Below are positions 22,901 through 36,100 of a stretch of 64,000 nt of DNA, piece after piece. The stretch is from the NCBI GenBank assembly GCA_963969395.1, contig OZ017795.1, positions 29,183,063 to 29,247,062 of the forward strand, in the 5' to 3' direction. This DNA is from Pseudoscleropodium purum (taxonomy: Eukaryota; Streptophyta; Bryopsida; Hypnales; Brachytheciaceae). Numbering within the stretch: position 1 is the stretch's first letter; every line of letters starts with the position of its first letter. The notes under the pieces are model-generated. The model was not told where the DNA came from. It made no database searches and saw only the letters and a list, made by a program, of their open reading frames with translations. The position numbers and the translations under genes are program-made.

Positions 22901-23929
22901 ATTTTATTTTCTTCATATTAAATGCAAATATCTTGTAATCTTTGTGGTAAGAAATTCTGAAATTTCTTTTGACATATTTTTACTAATCAAGTGTAATATT
23001 ATCCTATGATTAGATGTAATAAAAAAAAAGAATTTTCAAATTCTTTTATTCTTTGCAATAGAAATGGTAGTATTGAGTGTTTTTTGGCAAAAAAAAGGCC
23101 TTGGTCTTTTAGAGGTTAGGATATCCTCAACCGTGCACTTGAAGAGCCTATCCTTTAAGAGAATATACAAGCTCTACTTTCAATTATTTTCTATTCATTA
23201 AATTTATTAAAATTTTAAATAATAACATAAACTCATCATCAAGGATTTTTATCAATGAAATCTATGATTGAATCCTTTGGGGGCATTGTTTTGTTTAAAT
23301 GTTTGTATATTTACACATACAATTGTAATCACTAGAACAACTATGAAAAAAACACTCTAGTCTCTGGAACATTACAAAAGAGTCTACTAGAAATAGTTCT
23401 ACTAGCTATGTTGTAAAGGCATAGCTAGTGAGTGTTATTTTTTGATGGACAATTTTACATGAAATTATCGAGTCTTTCTTTTAGAAGTCTTAGTAGCAAA
23501 ATGATTATGATGATAAGTCAACTTTATAGAGAATTTTTTTATCTTCTTCTTTTTAAAAATAAGATGGAATTGTTATTTTCATCTTTCAATTTTTGTTTTT
23601 TTAGTCCATTTGACTCTTAGATGTAAATAGAGCTGTCGATTTGATATGTTTACATTGCCAAGTCAATTAGAATTGTAAAGATCACTTAAGAATTGAAATG
23701 GTGGCATTAGAAGATTTAGAAAGGTCAAGTTGATAGGATTTGAAGAAGGGTTAAATGGACTGGCGGCTTTTAAGATGAAGAGTTGTCTTCCATTTTTGGA
23801 ATTATAAGTCCCAAGGTTTTTGGTTTTTTTCCTTAGTTCATACCAAAGTTGTATGACTCATCTTGTACTCATGCTCTAATTCGTAATTGAATTTATAGCT
23901 TTCAAATTGTAAAAATTGTCTAATTGTTC

Positions 23930-25935
23930 TCAGTTGTGTGAGCTTGTTGTGTGAAGATTGAGGACGGTGGTCTAGTTGTGTATAAGTTTGAATTGCAATC
24001 AAGTGGACTAAAAGTAACGGTGTTATAATTGTAGAAGTATCGGTCTAGTTGACCGCGAGATAACACTTAGAGAAAGTGTTTGTCTATTAGTTGTGAGTTA
24101 TAACTTGATTGTATGATTATTATTATTTAATTGACTGATTGTTTCAATTTACAAGTAAGCGCTGAATTGTTGTCTAATGGCTTGAGAGATAATATTGTGT
24201 TATTACTTGTGTGTGAGATTTGAATCTACTTGATTGAAGGAGCAGTCTATGTATGTGTGCACAATATTGGTCTAGTTGACTGTATGCATTTGCAATTGAA
24301 TAGCACAGTCAAATTGACTAGTTTTGATAATTGAATATAGATTGTCCATTGTCTAAATTGTTTATGTATATGTAAGTTCAGGAGAGTGGAACTAGAGTCT
24401 GTCAAATTGACAGAGTGGAAGTTGAAAAGTCTCGTAGATGTGTGAGTAATTTGTTGAGTTGTTGAACTTGAATATAGATGATTAGTTTGTGAGTTGATTT
24501 CCATAGTTGAGGTGTGTAAGTCTGATCAAATGACTGTGTAAAGTGTTGGAGATCGATTCATCAAGTTGTGCAACAGATGCGGGCTTAGGAGAAGTCCAAT
24601 CGACCAACATGCCTACTGGACAAATCAATGACAATGTAAGTTGTTTTAACATTTGCTTAAGTTCAAATTGCTATGTTAGTGTGATGCTATAGATGCAAAT
24701 TAGCTAATTGTTAAGTCTAGTTGACGGAATTGATGTTGTATTCATAAAGCGGAACATGTGCTATGAAAATTGATGAATTAGAATGTTTTGAAACCGTGAG
24801 ATCAAATGTCTTGAATTTGAAGTCTAATTGACTGCCATGAGTGAAGGCTATGTTATGTCAATTGACCAAGCTATAAAATAGAATGGAGGATTGTTGTATT
24901 TTAATTGCAATTGACGAATGGTCGAGTGATCAGAGTTTGTACTTGGTCCAATTGCCAGTCAATTATGTATTAGCCATTGATTGTATAATTGCCAAATTGG
25001 TTGTAAAAGTGGATTAAAGAATTGTGATAAGTGTTAATTGAAAGAAGTCTATTTGGAATTAGTTGGATGTGAAAGAAACTTAAATTGTAAAGTTAAATTT
25101 AAATGTTGTTGCTAGGAGTAAATAGAGATTCGAGTCAAGTCAATTTGATGATGTGTGAGGTTGTTTAACCACTGTAAGTTATTGCAAATTGGATGATAAA
25201 TCAACATACCAACTTGGTTGCGTCCTTTGTTGTGCAAGTGAATTGTGTGAATTCTTTATCTATGCTAATATGTTTGCAGTCTAATTACCATTCCATTTGT
25301 AAGCATATACATGTAATGTCATATGCATGTAATGTTAATTGATTGAGTTATTAATTGAATTCCATTGTGGACTTGTAAGTCAATTGTCTAATTGCATGCT
25401 GAAGTTAGTGAATGTCTAATAGACCACATCTGTATGTGTGCAATGTGCAATTTGAATTATTGATTAAATCTAATTGTTGGAACAAATTCCATTTGAATTC
25501 ATATTGCTAGATTTAATTACAATAAGTATAAGAATCTAATAGATTTACAAACATTGGTGAGATTCAATTGGAACAAGTCTAGTTGACATTGGGCGTTGCT
25601 AATATTACTTCAGTCCAGTTGAAGATGAACTAGTAGATAAACTAAATTGACGCATTCTAAGTTGTGAAATTCAACCACTTTTGTACATCATAAAATTGAT
25701 TCCATAATAGTGGCCATATTTGGAATTTGATAGGATTTGTCCAATTGCACATAGAGATGTTTAGATGTGTCATTAGAAACACCAATAAGATCTAATTGCT
25801 AAGTTTACAGTGAAGGTCAAGTCGACTGTGTAGTTGCTAGTAGGTGGCAAGTCGACAAGTAAACATTTATAGGGTCTAGTTCCAATATCGTGTAGTCTTA
25901 CATTAAGGCTAATTGACCCAACTACCAAAGTTGAT
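23930..25935 (+). repeat. 2-kb zone dense in a degenerate GTCTAGTTGAC motif
   Basis: Variants of GTCTAGTTGAC / GTCTAATTGAC / GTCAATTGACC recur more than 20 times at irregular spacing (for example near 23,970, 24,045, 24,268, 24,710, 24,820, 24,860, 25,590 and 25,910). The composition is also locally G/T-rich on the plus strand. It has no coding frame. A decayed tandem array is the simplest reading; a structured noncoding transcript is possible but unsupported. Confidence 0.45.
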
Positions 25936-28900
25936 TAAAGAACCAAAACAATTTGGCCTTAAGAAAGATTGAGTGTTAAGATTGATGTGAAGATAAAATA
26001 AAATAACAGGAAAGAATATATTCTTTTTTTTGAATTAGTGTGAGGTGGAAATATCAAGAAACACATTCTATAAACAAAATTGCTAAAAAGAGCATTACAA
26101 GGTAAAATCATATAGACGAGTGGAATAGAAAATAATTCAATTGTTTATGAATTAAAAAGTTTATTGTATAAATATGAATATATTAAGTGGCTAGAGCATG
26201 CATAAGCAACTTGACCATACCGTGCAAATTGACTTGAGATTTGATCTGAGCCACACACTAGACAAGAGTGGGACGCCATTCATTGGGCTTATATAATAGC
26301 ATTGGTATTTGGACTGTGAAAATTGACATTAGGATCATACTCAGGTTTCATTTCTTTAAAACCAATCCAAAACGTATAGATAAGTATCCAAAATCCAAAA
26401 TCAAGTGACCTTAGTCATGCATAAGTTGGACAAATTGACTTTTTCTTAGGAATTAACCCTCCTATACTAGTTTTTTTGGTTTTTGTCAATAGACAAAATC
26501 TACATTGCATTATTTTTATTTCAATTTAAATCACTCCTATATATACTTGTATCCACATAACATACTTCAATTATTTTTTTTTAAATATCTAATACATAAG
26601 AAGTTTGTGACATTATACAATATAATAAGTAAAATTCTAGAATAAATATTATAATTGTTATAATGCTATTTCTAGGCCACTTTTCCATAAGAGTCAACCA
26701 ATTACATGACCAATTATAACATTTTTTTTTAAAGAATAATGATTTTGTTCCAAACTTAATATGAATAAAATTAAGATTGGTTTGGAAATTTTTTTACATT
26801 AGTTTTATAATAAGAGGGATAAGATTTTGTTGCTTATTATTCACATCTATGAGCCTTATTTAACTACCATGAATTTGGAATATTCATGATTATGCTATAT
26901 GCCTATATACAATAGCTAAATTTGTATTTTCACATAATTTTTTCAAAAAATCAACAATTCACATGATCGTAGATACACTTTTTTTAAAGCAAGAATTAAT
27001 TTTGAAAGGTTCAATCACCTTGATTGCTTTGGTTGATTTTTGATTCAAAAACTTTTTTAATTATAAAGATTTTTTTCCCATATTTTAAAACTTATAAGGG
27101 ATGCTAGAAAAAATTACTACCTATCACTATATTCAACAATAAGTATTGTTGATAACATGTTCAAATATTACTGATATATTTTATATTTTCAAAAATATTC
27201 TAAAGAAAATTTCTTCAATTTTGACTTGAAATAAGTCTATAGATATTTTTAAAATTTTAAGATCATAGATTATTATAGTTATCGTGCATAAAGTCTTCTA
27301 TTTTTGACACTAACTTAAGAAAGTCATAGAACTTATGTTTTATAAAAGACTTTTGGATTTTAGAGGTTTATAAATGTCCAAAGTCAAATTGTATTTTGGA
27401 TGGATTGAAATTGATTTCTTAAAATATTATTTTATAAAAAATTTCCAAATTAGATTTGTATATTAGATTTCTATGTTAATTTTAAATAGGATATAACCAT
27501 ATTCATGACAATACACAATTTTTTTTCGTTAGAAGTAAACCACTTCATGCCAAATTTTTATATTTGTAAGTTATGGTTGATTGGAAATATAATATCCAAA
27601 TTTTTTAGATATATATATTAAAAAATATAAAGGGATGTCATCCTATTATGTCTGCTTCACAAATGATATCATTGTGGCCAATGCAAGAACCTAAGTAGGT
27701 CTTATTTTAGTCAATGAAACAATGGGCATTTTCTAGATAAGGTAGTGTCATTTTTGAAGTGTGTAAGTGTCAACTTAGATGTGATTTAGTAGCTATATTA
27801 AGAAACAATGTACTCTTAAGTTTATCCCCCCTTCCAAAAGTAACAATTCTAGGGCCATGGTTGCATGGCATGTGACCATTTTGGAAAACATTGTGGTCAT
27901 TTTAGATGACAAACATGACCATTAGTCCATTTTGAATATAATTTAATTCTATTGTTTTTTGCATGTACCATGTAGACTTTATGGACTTTAGGAAATATTA
28001 CTTCATAAATTTAATTACAAAAAATTTATATTTTGCTACAAAATATGACTCTACTTCTTGCAAATGCATTCAAACAACTCCACCCAAACATTTGGGTGAA
28101 AAAAATCCTATCTCTTGAAGGTGCAAAAAATCATCCAAAGTTCATTTTGTAACATCACCAATATTTGTAGTTAACCAAAAAGCACTCCAAAATCCATATT
28201 TTGGATAATAAATAACATGTTTCAAAGCAAGGCTTTGTCCAAAATACCTTTCATTCATCCAAAGGTATTCTTTGATTTTTAAGAGGCAACCTTTCTTTAT
28301 GAGCAACTATAGTAAAACCACCCATAGGTAATCACTTAAGTGATTCTACACATGATTTGGAGTAGTAGAAGGCAATAAAAAATTTCTTTTGTGTAGAAAG
28401 ATAAAATGATGGGCATTGCAAAATTTTCATTAATTTTTTCATTAAATTCAAATTACAATGAGTTTTGGAAGCCAAAAGTTGGCATGAACCCATACCCAAT
28501 GTGTAGAGTCCTCCTTAATTGCTCATTGTGTGAGACTACTTTCTATTGACTTTGGCACCCCAAATTAGAAACATGTGTCATGACACTTCCGTACCCTACA
28601 ATGCTACCACAACCAAGAAAAATTATTCTAAAATCAAGCAATGATGGCCCAAAAGTTGGTATCTCATTACCATCCATCATGTGCTGATGTGCACAAATCA
28701 ACTCCCATTGATATGTGAACAAGTTTGTTGAAGTTGGTAAACTATTCTATAGTTCATTATATGACTAATAATGGAATACATACCACCGTTTTCTTTATTT
28801 CATATTGTGATTTATATAACACTTGACAATCACGTCTTGCTATTGAGATTACTCCAAGCTGTCAAACTTTGAACTCTATGATAACCATCCAAAAAACTAA

Positions 28901-29430
28901 CATAGAAATTTGACCCAACCTTTGTTGAAATCACACACCCTATTGGTTGCCAATAGATCTTGGTTGGTAATGGGTGGTTCTACTATAGTATGCCGCATGT
29001 CAGTGCCACAACTATTAGGATGTCATTCATAATTGCCATAGAAGTGATGACCAATCCTTTCTTAAATCTCTTTTCATACACATTCATTTTGTAGCAAGTT
29101 ATGTGTAACATTGAGGTTTAACTCCATATGTACTATTAATTTTTGTATCATACTTGTTCTTTTATGAAATTTGAATGTTTGACATGCAAAAATAATATTC
29201 CAAATTTAAAAAATTGAAATAAAAGTAGAGGTGAAATCAATAAAAATAAAATCACAAGATTTCCTAATAATGGAAGTGTCCTCTAGCTCATTGGCCTACA
29301 CACCTAATGGGCCCTGTGACAACCAATTTCAAAATTATTATTAGTAAATTTTAATATATGTTGCTTTGTCAATTAGAATGTTGTAAAACTTATTCAAGGC
29401 ACCCTACCCTAGAGCTACTAAGAACAATAA

Positions 29431-29612
29431 CAACACCTTAGTTAGATTAGCAGATCACGGAAATCCCAACAGCTCCTATCCAATAGCTACCGATAACACT
29501 AACGGTAATTTAGTTAGATTAGCAATCATGGAAATCCCAACGGCTCCTATCCTACAACTACCAATAACACTAACGGCACCTTAGTTAGACTAGCAATCGT
29601 GGAAATCCCAAT
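29431..29612. repeat. 71-72-bp tandem repeat, about 2.6 copies
   Basis: TTAGTTAGATTAGC recurs at about 29,438, 29,510 and 29,581 (TTAGTTAGACTAGC), each followed by GGAAATCCCAA, and CTCCTATCC and ATAACACTAACGG in the full units. Confidence 0.85.
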
Positions 29613-30810
29613 GACTTAATTGTTCTTTGCAACCAATTTTCAAATTTTCATCATGAATAGAAACTTTGAAACTCAATATCTCTTGCTTTGTCTATCAAAA
29701 TGACAAGAAACTTACTTTCTGCATAAACTCACATATACTTTCTAAGTTTTTTCTAACAATACATAGGTGCCCTTGTTAGTTTGACAATTTAAGAGATCTT
29801 GAAGTATATCACAAGCAAAATAAATGTTTGTTTTAATATAATATAATGAAATGAAGTTAGATCAAATATTTGTACAACTTTGATTGTTTTTTTTATTGCT
29901 AATTGTCATAGAGTCTAAATACAAAAGGCTAACTAAAAAGGTATCCACACCTACCCAAGTACCCATGCCCTTGAGGCATGCATAGTCACACTACTCCAAT
30001 AAGTTCTTCATCCACGATGATTGTCTAACTAGCATCATCATTATCATTATTTTTATTATTGTTGTTATTATTATTATTAAAAAATTAAAAAATAAGCCAA
30101 AAATGTGCAAAAATTCAAAAATTTCAGGCTTTATAGACTTGAGGCAAATTTCTATTAGCCAATTCTACATGAATTCATTCAATAGTTGCAAGAGGAGATT
30201 CAAAATTGATGGGCAACATAATTTTTGAGGAAGGCTTATAAAACATTCAAGAAAGGCTTATAGAACATGAAGAAGGCTAGTTTTTTACTTTTGAAAAACT
30301 ATTTCAATTATTTTTTCTAGGCAAATTTTTGCTACTCAAACAAGTTTGAGCTTGTTAGATTTAGTCATTTTAGAATTGGGTTAGTACTGTAAAGGCATTT
30401 GGCAATTATTGTAAAAAAATCCATTGCTATTTAAACAATTTGACAAAATTTTGGTTTCCTTTTGACTTGACAACAAGACAAAGCTACTCCCCAAATGTAT
30501 TTTCTTCCTACTCACATAGAAGTGAATGCATTACTAAACTTGGCAAGGATAATTGCAAACTCCAAAAAATTCATAAAATCATTTCCTATTCATACACAAT
30601 ATAATGGAAGTTTGCCTTAGCACATATAATTTTGTCACTTGGTTGTTGTATGGGTGTTTTAGCACAAATTTTCACGACTTTGCTATAGTGGAAATACATA
30701 GGCTATTTTTTTTAATGCAAATTTAAAATTAAAAAAAAGAAGTTAGATTCCAATTGTATTTTAATACCAATAGCCAAATTTTACCATCACCTATGTTTCA
30801 AATAGATATA

Positions 30811-30926
30811 ACCAAGTATCACCAAAGTATTACCCTAACATTACCATACATCATCCACATACCACCCATATATCATTCATATATCACCCAAGTATCACCC
30901 AAGTATCACCCAAGTATCACCCAACA
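30811..30926 (+). repeat. Short ~11-bp tandem repeat (ATCACCCAAGT)
   Basis: A degenerate array of ATCACCCAAGT-like units becomes perfect near 30,890-30,920. It creates a 72-codon pseudo-ORF that is not a gene. Confidence 0.85.
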
Positions 30927-31039
30927 CAGCTGGTTATTTCTCCATAATGAAAAAATAAAATACTGTTATTGACTCTGGATTTGACTTGTATCCATCCCAA
31001 TTATGGATGTATCCCAATTATCTAAAGATAGCCTGCAAA

Positions 31040-33189
31040 TCCAAGCAAAAGCCAATGCTGCGGCGGAGGGCTCCTGAGAGTGACGGGCCGGGCCGGGCAT
31101 CAGAAACCGGGTAACCGGAGCCCCCGGTGCATGCGGGGCCGGGACCTGCTGGCCTGATAAAACCCTAGCTCCGGCACAGCTCTTCCTCACTCCCATCGCC
31201 TTCACCTTTGCTGCTGCTTCTTCTGTTTTCCCGAGGAGATCCTCACAAAGCCTCCATCACATCGAGCTCTCCTCCCCTTACCCGTTGCCAACCACAGCCC
31301 TCGCCTCGCCGTGCCCTTCCCAAGGCACTTTTCGCCGTCGGAAACTGTTGCGTGTGGCCCCTGTTGTGGCACAAGTTTAAAAGCCATCTCGCTCACGCGC
31401 CGCTCCGGCGTTGTGTTGTGATCCCTCCCTGCTGCAGCCTGATCTCGATTCTCAATTCAGTGCCGTTTGGCCCGCGGCGGACGCACATGACAGAACGGTT
31501 GATTATGCCGCTTGAACCCTAGTTGAGCTTCATCCGATTGGAACCCTAAGCCCCATTGTTGCGACTAACTGTGAACTTAGTCGTGCTCCTTGCCCCCGCT
31601 CTTTTTGAGCCCTGTTCCTGTTCCTGTCACTGTATCTGCATTCCTTGCCATTTCAGCCGAAGCGAAGAGCGTTATAAGAGTGCTTCCTCTGCTGAGAGAG
31701 AGATAGAGAGAGAGAGTTGGTGAGATGTTGTAGCGGGTGAGAGTGATGAGATTTGAGATTTGGAAGTGATCGGGTGGTACATTTTGGGACAAGGTTTGAG
31801 ACAGGTTGTGCGTCGTGTACTCCGTCCGGAAACGGGAATTTCTCACGTCGTCTGAGGTAGTGGTGGAGAGCCGTAACGTAGTCGGAAGGGGATTTACTTG
31901 TCTGGGAGGATGTTGTTAACGTGAGAAGCTATCTGTAGCCCGGGGTCCCGTAAAGAGAATCTGAGACTTACTTTTTTGAGGTGTGGAAGGGGCATCGCGT
32001 TGATCATCATCACCATCATCGGCGTTATTTTCTGCCGGTCTTCCTTTCAGATCTAGTGTTTGTGCTTCGTACATCGAGAGTTTGGCGACGGCTTTGTGAA
32101 AACGCGGAGCATTCTCTTCTGTCTACAAGCCCCATGCGTTGGCGCCCGACCAATAGGTTTTTCCAACGATATAGGGAGGGGCAGATTCTGAGTGTGTGAA
32201 CAGTGAATTAAACTTTGCTTCAGTCGGCCACCATTCAGTTTTCCTTTTTCCTTCGTACCTTCCACTCTTTCCTGTTCCCGAACTTATTTCGCGACTTACT
32301 TACCTAACCGGTCAAAGAACAGAACCATGCGTTCACATCAGGTCGATACCCGGTCATAATTTGGGAACAACCTGGTTATCATCATCATCTCGGGACGCAG
32401 GGGAGAATTTTCACTCACAAATTGGAAACTTGATGACACCTTATGCGCCGCGGCCCAACACAAGCTTCCGAGCTTCGCAGCGCTGCTGAAAAACCCGGCA
32501 CACCCAATTTCTTCGTGAAAAAACCTCGAAATTTCCCGTCTCTGCGGCACCTGCTCCCAACTTTTGTTCGGCTTCGCTTGTCGTGCCGAGAACAACCTGG
32601 AAGAAGTTCAGATCTGAAGTGGCTCTATTTAGTCCTGCTGCCGCCGCCTTCGTTGGGGTAGCCGTCGAAGCACAAGTGAGAAACACAGAGCAGGAAACCA
32701 CTATCGAACTTCTCGCCGACGCTTTTTCAGGTGCAGCTGCTGATAACTTATATATGCACGAGAGCTGACAAGAAACATTCTGGCAATTCTGTTACTTCAG
32801 AGGCGCAAATCGGCGCCGAGCCAAGCCCGGCCGGGTAACGCGATTTTGAAGAAGCAACAGTGTATGAAAGATTAGGATGAGCAAAAGGAACAGAGCCGAG
32901 GAATCAGCGTTGACAAGCACGCGAAGAGAAGTCGCCAGCCCTAGTTGCAGCAGCGATGGTGAACGGGATGTGAAGACACTCTTGCGTTTGTACGAGCGAA
33001 GGCATTTTTGAATAGAACTTTATGTTCTCGATATGAGACACACGAGAAGTCGTTTGAGGACGGAGGCGCAAAACCTGTGATGGAGAATCTAGCAATGAGC
33101 TTTACTAGTTAGTGCATGACGATCGCAACCTGGCATTCGACAATCCTGTTTCTGTGGTTGCGGAGAGCAGGCGATTCGACGCCGCAGAA
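31040..33189 (+). promoter_or_regulatory. Promoter and long leader region of the CPL-like gene
   Basis: Composition rises sharply from the spacer to a GC-rich zone (GACGGGCCGGGCCGGGCATC at about 31,080). A telobox-like AAACCCTAG at about 31,161 and a pyrimidine-rich stretch follow, features common near plant transcription starts. Many ORFs up to 104 codons lie between here and the CPL start at 33,190; none has a family match I know. Leader introns are likely but could not be placed. Confidence 0.5.
31692..31716 (+). repeat. GAGA microsatellite in the leader
   Basis: An imperfect (GA)n run (GAGAGAGAGATAGAGAGAGAGAG) is present. Such runs are common in plant 5' leaders and may bind GAGA-type factors; no direct evidence here. 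Confidence 0.8.
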
Positions 33190-36100
33190 ATGACGTCCGA
33201 CCTGCCCTTAATATACTCACCGACCCACGCCACAGCAATTACTCGCCAAAGCGACTCATTCCTTACAAATTTGTACCATAAGAATGAGCGCCTCGGAGAA
33301 ATGGTTCTCTCTCCACAATCCCTGGATGATTACTGGTCTCAAGTGTACGGGAATGAACTTCGGATAACCTCTTTTTCTACTCCAAGTGAAAGATGCTTGC
33401 CTCTTCTGGTGCTTCACACCGTAGCTTCTGGGGTAGCGATCAAGCTGGCCCCTCCCGAAGGCCATAAAGCTTCGGATCTTGCTGCGCTGCAAGCTTTACA
33501 CTTATCCTGCCTCCATGAAAACAAGGTACTTCGTTGATGCTTCACCTCTCGTCTACGACACCGTCTTGTGTTCTTGTCACCAATCCTCGTGTCACTTGTT
33601 GACACTATTACCATGCTAGGGACACTGCCGCGTTGTTTTAAATATACTTTTTCATATTCTCGGTTGCGTCTCTTAAACCTTTTCTAAAAACTCATACATC
33701 TTTGTGCGACCTACACACATGTTTGTCTTATTGGATTATTATCACATTGTTTCAAAAGGTATCCTGATTGTGAAACGGAAATGTTGTGCTCAATGTTGTG
33801 TAACGCATCTTGTTTGTACTACTCTTAACAGTGTTTTATTAAGCCTTATTATTGCAGGGTTTAGATGACTTGCCCTCCGCAGGGTTTGGGGATAAAACTT
33901 GCTCTGATAATTGTGTTATCTCGTGGATGGTTGCAGACAGCGATAGCTTCTATTAATGGTGGTCTTCAACTACACTTGGTAGCTATGCTGCCATCACAGA
34001 AGCAGATATTGGAAGGGAGGACAGAAGCTTGCTTTTGGGGGTTTGTTGTTGTTGAAGGCATGTATGATTCCTGCCTTGCCATGCTGAATCTACGTTGCTT
34101 GGCCATGGTACTCGACCTCGATGAGACTCTCATCGTGGCAAATACCTCAAAGACCTTTGACGACCGAATTGAGGCTTTGAATCGCCGCTTAATCAATCGA
34201 GAGGACCCTGTTCTGGCTGCAACGTTGAAACGGTTTCAGGAAGATAAGGCTATTTTAGAACAGTACATAAAGACAGATCAAGTGTTTGACAATGGGAAAC
34301 TTTACAAGGCCCAGTCAGAGGTGGTTCCTCCAGTGGCAGATGGGGCAATTCCGCTCATACGGCCTATCGTTCGGCTGCCCGAACGGAACGTAATCCTCAC
34401 ACGAATTAATCCAGCGGTACTGCCAGTTACCTGTCTCTTTCTCACTGCATTTGAGTTTGTAGAGTCGCTAGTGAAACACTCAAAACTTTCAACCGTCTTA
34501 CGATTATTAGCTAGGTGTTTAGGGCTTGAAAGTTTTATTCTAAGTTGGAACAATAGATTTTCTGAAGTTTACTGGATTACGCAGGTGAGAGATACAAGTG
34601 TACTGGTGAGATTGAGACCAAATTGGGAGGACTTGAAGGTCTATTTGTTGGCAAAAGGCCGCAAGCGATTTGAAGCTTTTATTTGCACAATGTCAGAGAG
34701 GGATTATGCCCTGGAAATGTGGCGGCTGTTGGACCCCGATGCACGCCTCATAAATCCAAGAGAGTTGAATGAAAGAGTCACCTGCGTGAAGTCTGGTATA
34801 GCAATCCTTATGTTTGCTTGTTTTTTTGTGTCGGGAATGCCTTCTGGACGTACCCAGACCTTTGTTTGACGCTTTGCGGACAGATGTAGAATTAGTGACA
34901 TCTTGGATAGGAGACATCTAGGGGTGCCCGAGTATACTGCAGGGGGGTTCCCGATTCTACATTCTAACCGATGCTTTTAACTGTTCCACCACTTTTGTTC
35001 AAGTTTTTTTTTATTTAGATACAGTATTGTCTCGGTTATTTGGTTTTATCCAAGGTTGTCTAGCACTTGTACATTGCAATAAGTTTCTTCTGGCGTCAAA
35101 GAATGGTTCGTTTAGATCTTACAGAAAGGCCTTCTTATTTCAGATGCGAAGAAAGCGCTGAAAGATTGTTTTCCACGTTACTGCTGTCATCCGAAGATGG
35201 CAATGGTGATTGACGATCGGTTGCCCGTTTGGGAAAAAACGGATCAACCTCGCGTGCATGAAGTGCAGGCATTTATGCCTTACACAGATCCAAAAGCAGA
35301 GGTGAGATTCGTTTATTTGTTCTCCTCTGTCTACCTGTAGGGGTATCGATCTTTGTCCTTTCTTCTTTGACTACGCCGCCGTTACTGTTTTTGTGGACCA
35401 AGTATGAGTTTTGTCTATCTTTCTGATTAAGTGTATATCGTTTTGTTTTACAGACCATGAAGGAACTGCCACCCCTTTGTATAGCAAGAAACATTGCCTG
35501 CAATGTTCGAGGCTATTTTTTTAAGTAAGTTCATTCTGGTCCCCATACAACCGATACACTCGGGGTCTTACGATTGTTCCATTCGCGCTGACGCTCATAT
35601 GTTCGTTCTTGCACCATATTATTCCTTATCGAAGCACCATTACGACATGTTTCTCTAAGTTACCAGAGACTGTTTATACTTGGATGGAGGGTATTTTTCT
35701 CTAGTCTGAAAGAGGACAATCTGGACTATTTCTGCTTCTTCCAGGGAGCTGGATGAAACTTTGACGCAGCAGATGATGGAAGTGAAGTTCGATACGGAAA
35801 TCCACACTTTGCCTAAAGCTCCTGATGTGAGCAGTTACATTATTCCAGAGGTGCGGAACAAATTTACAGTTTGCCTTGTAAATCCTTTTACGTTCGGCAT
35901 ATGTGCCCCCAGTTTTCTCGAGTTCTTCGTTTTGTGCTCCTAAGCAGATGACATGCTCATGTACAGGTAATGCAGGACGAAGTAATGCCAAATTTTGCGT
36001 CGAATGATGTTAGGGATTTCGGTGATGGTATGGCAAATGCGGAAGTCGAGACGAGCTTGAAAACACCCGTGAGTTTCAAGGATATTGCCCTTGCTCTTCC

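Larger units (their letters stand above)
20603..31040. other. AT-rich spacer without a recognisable gene
   Basis: There is no supported coding region in over 10 kb. Contents noted separately are a diverged repeat copy (22.2-22.9 kb), a motif-dense zone (23.9-25.9 kb) and tandem repeats (29.4 and 30.8 kb). Short open frames in AT-rich sequence, up to 120 codons, have no domain signature. Confidence 0.6.

Noticed and set aside
30754..30972. A 72-codon plus-strand frame with repeated HPP/ITQ peptides
   Set aside because: It is produced by the ~11-bp tandem repeat at 30.8-30.9 kb.
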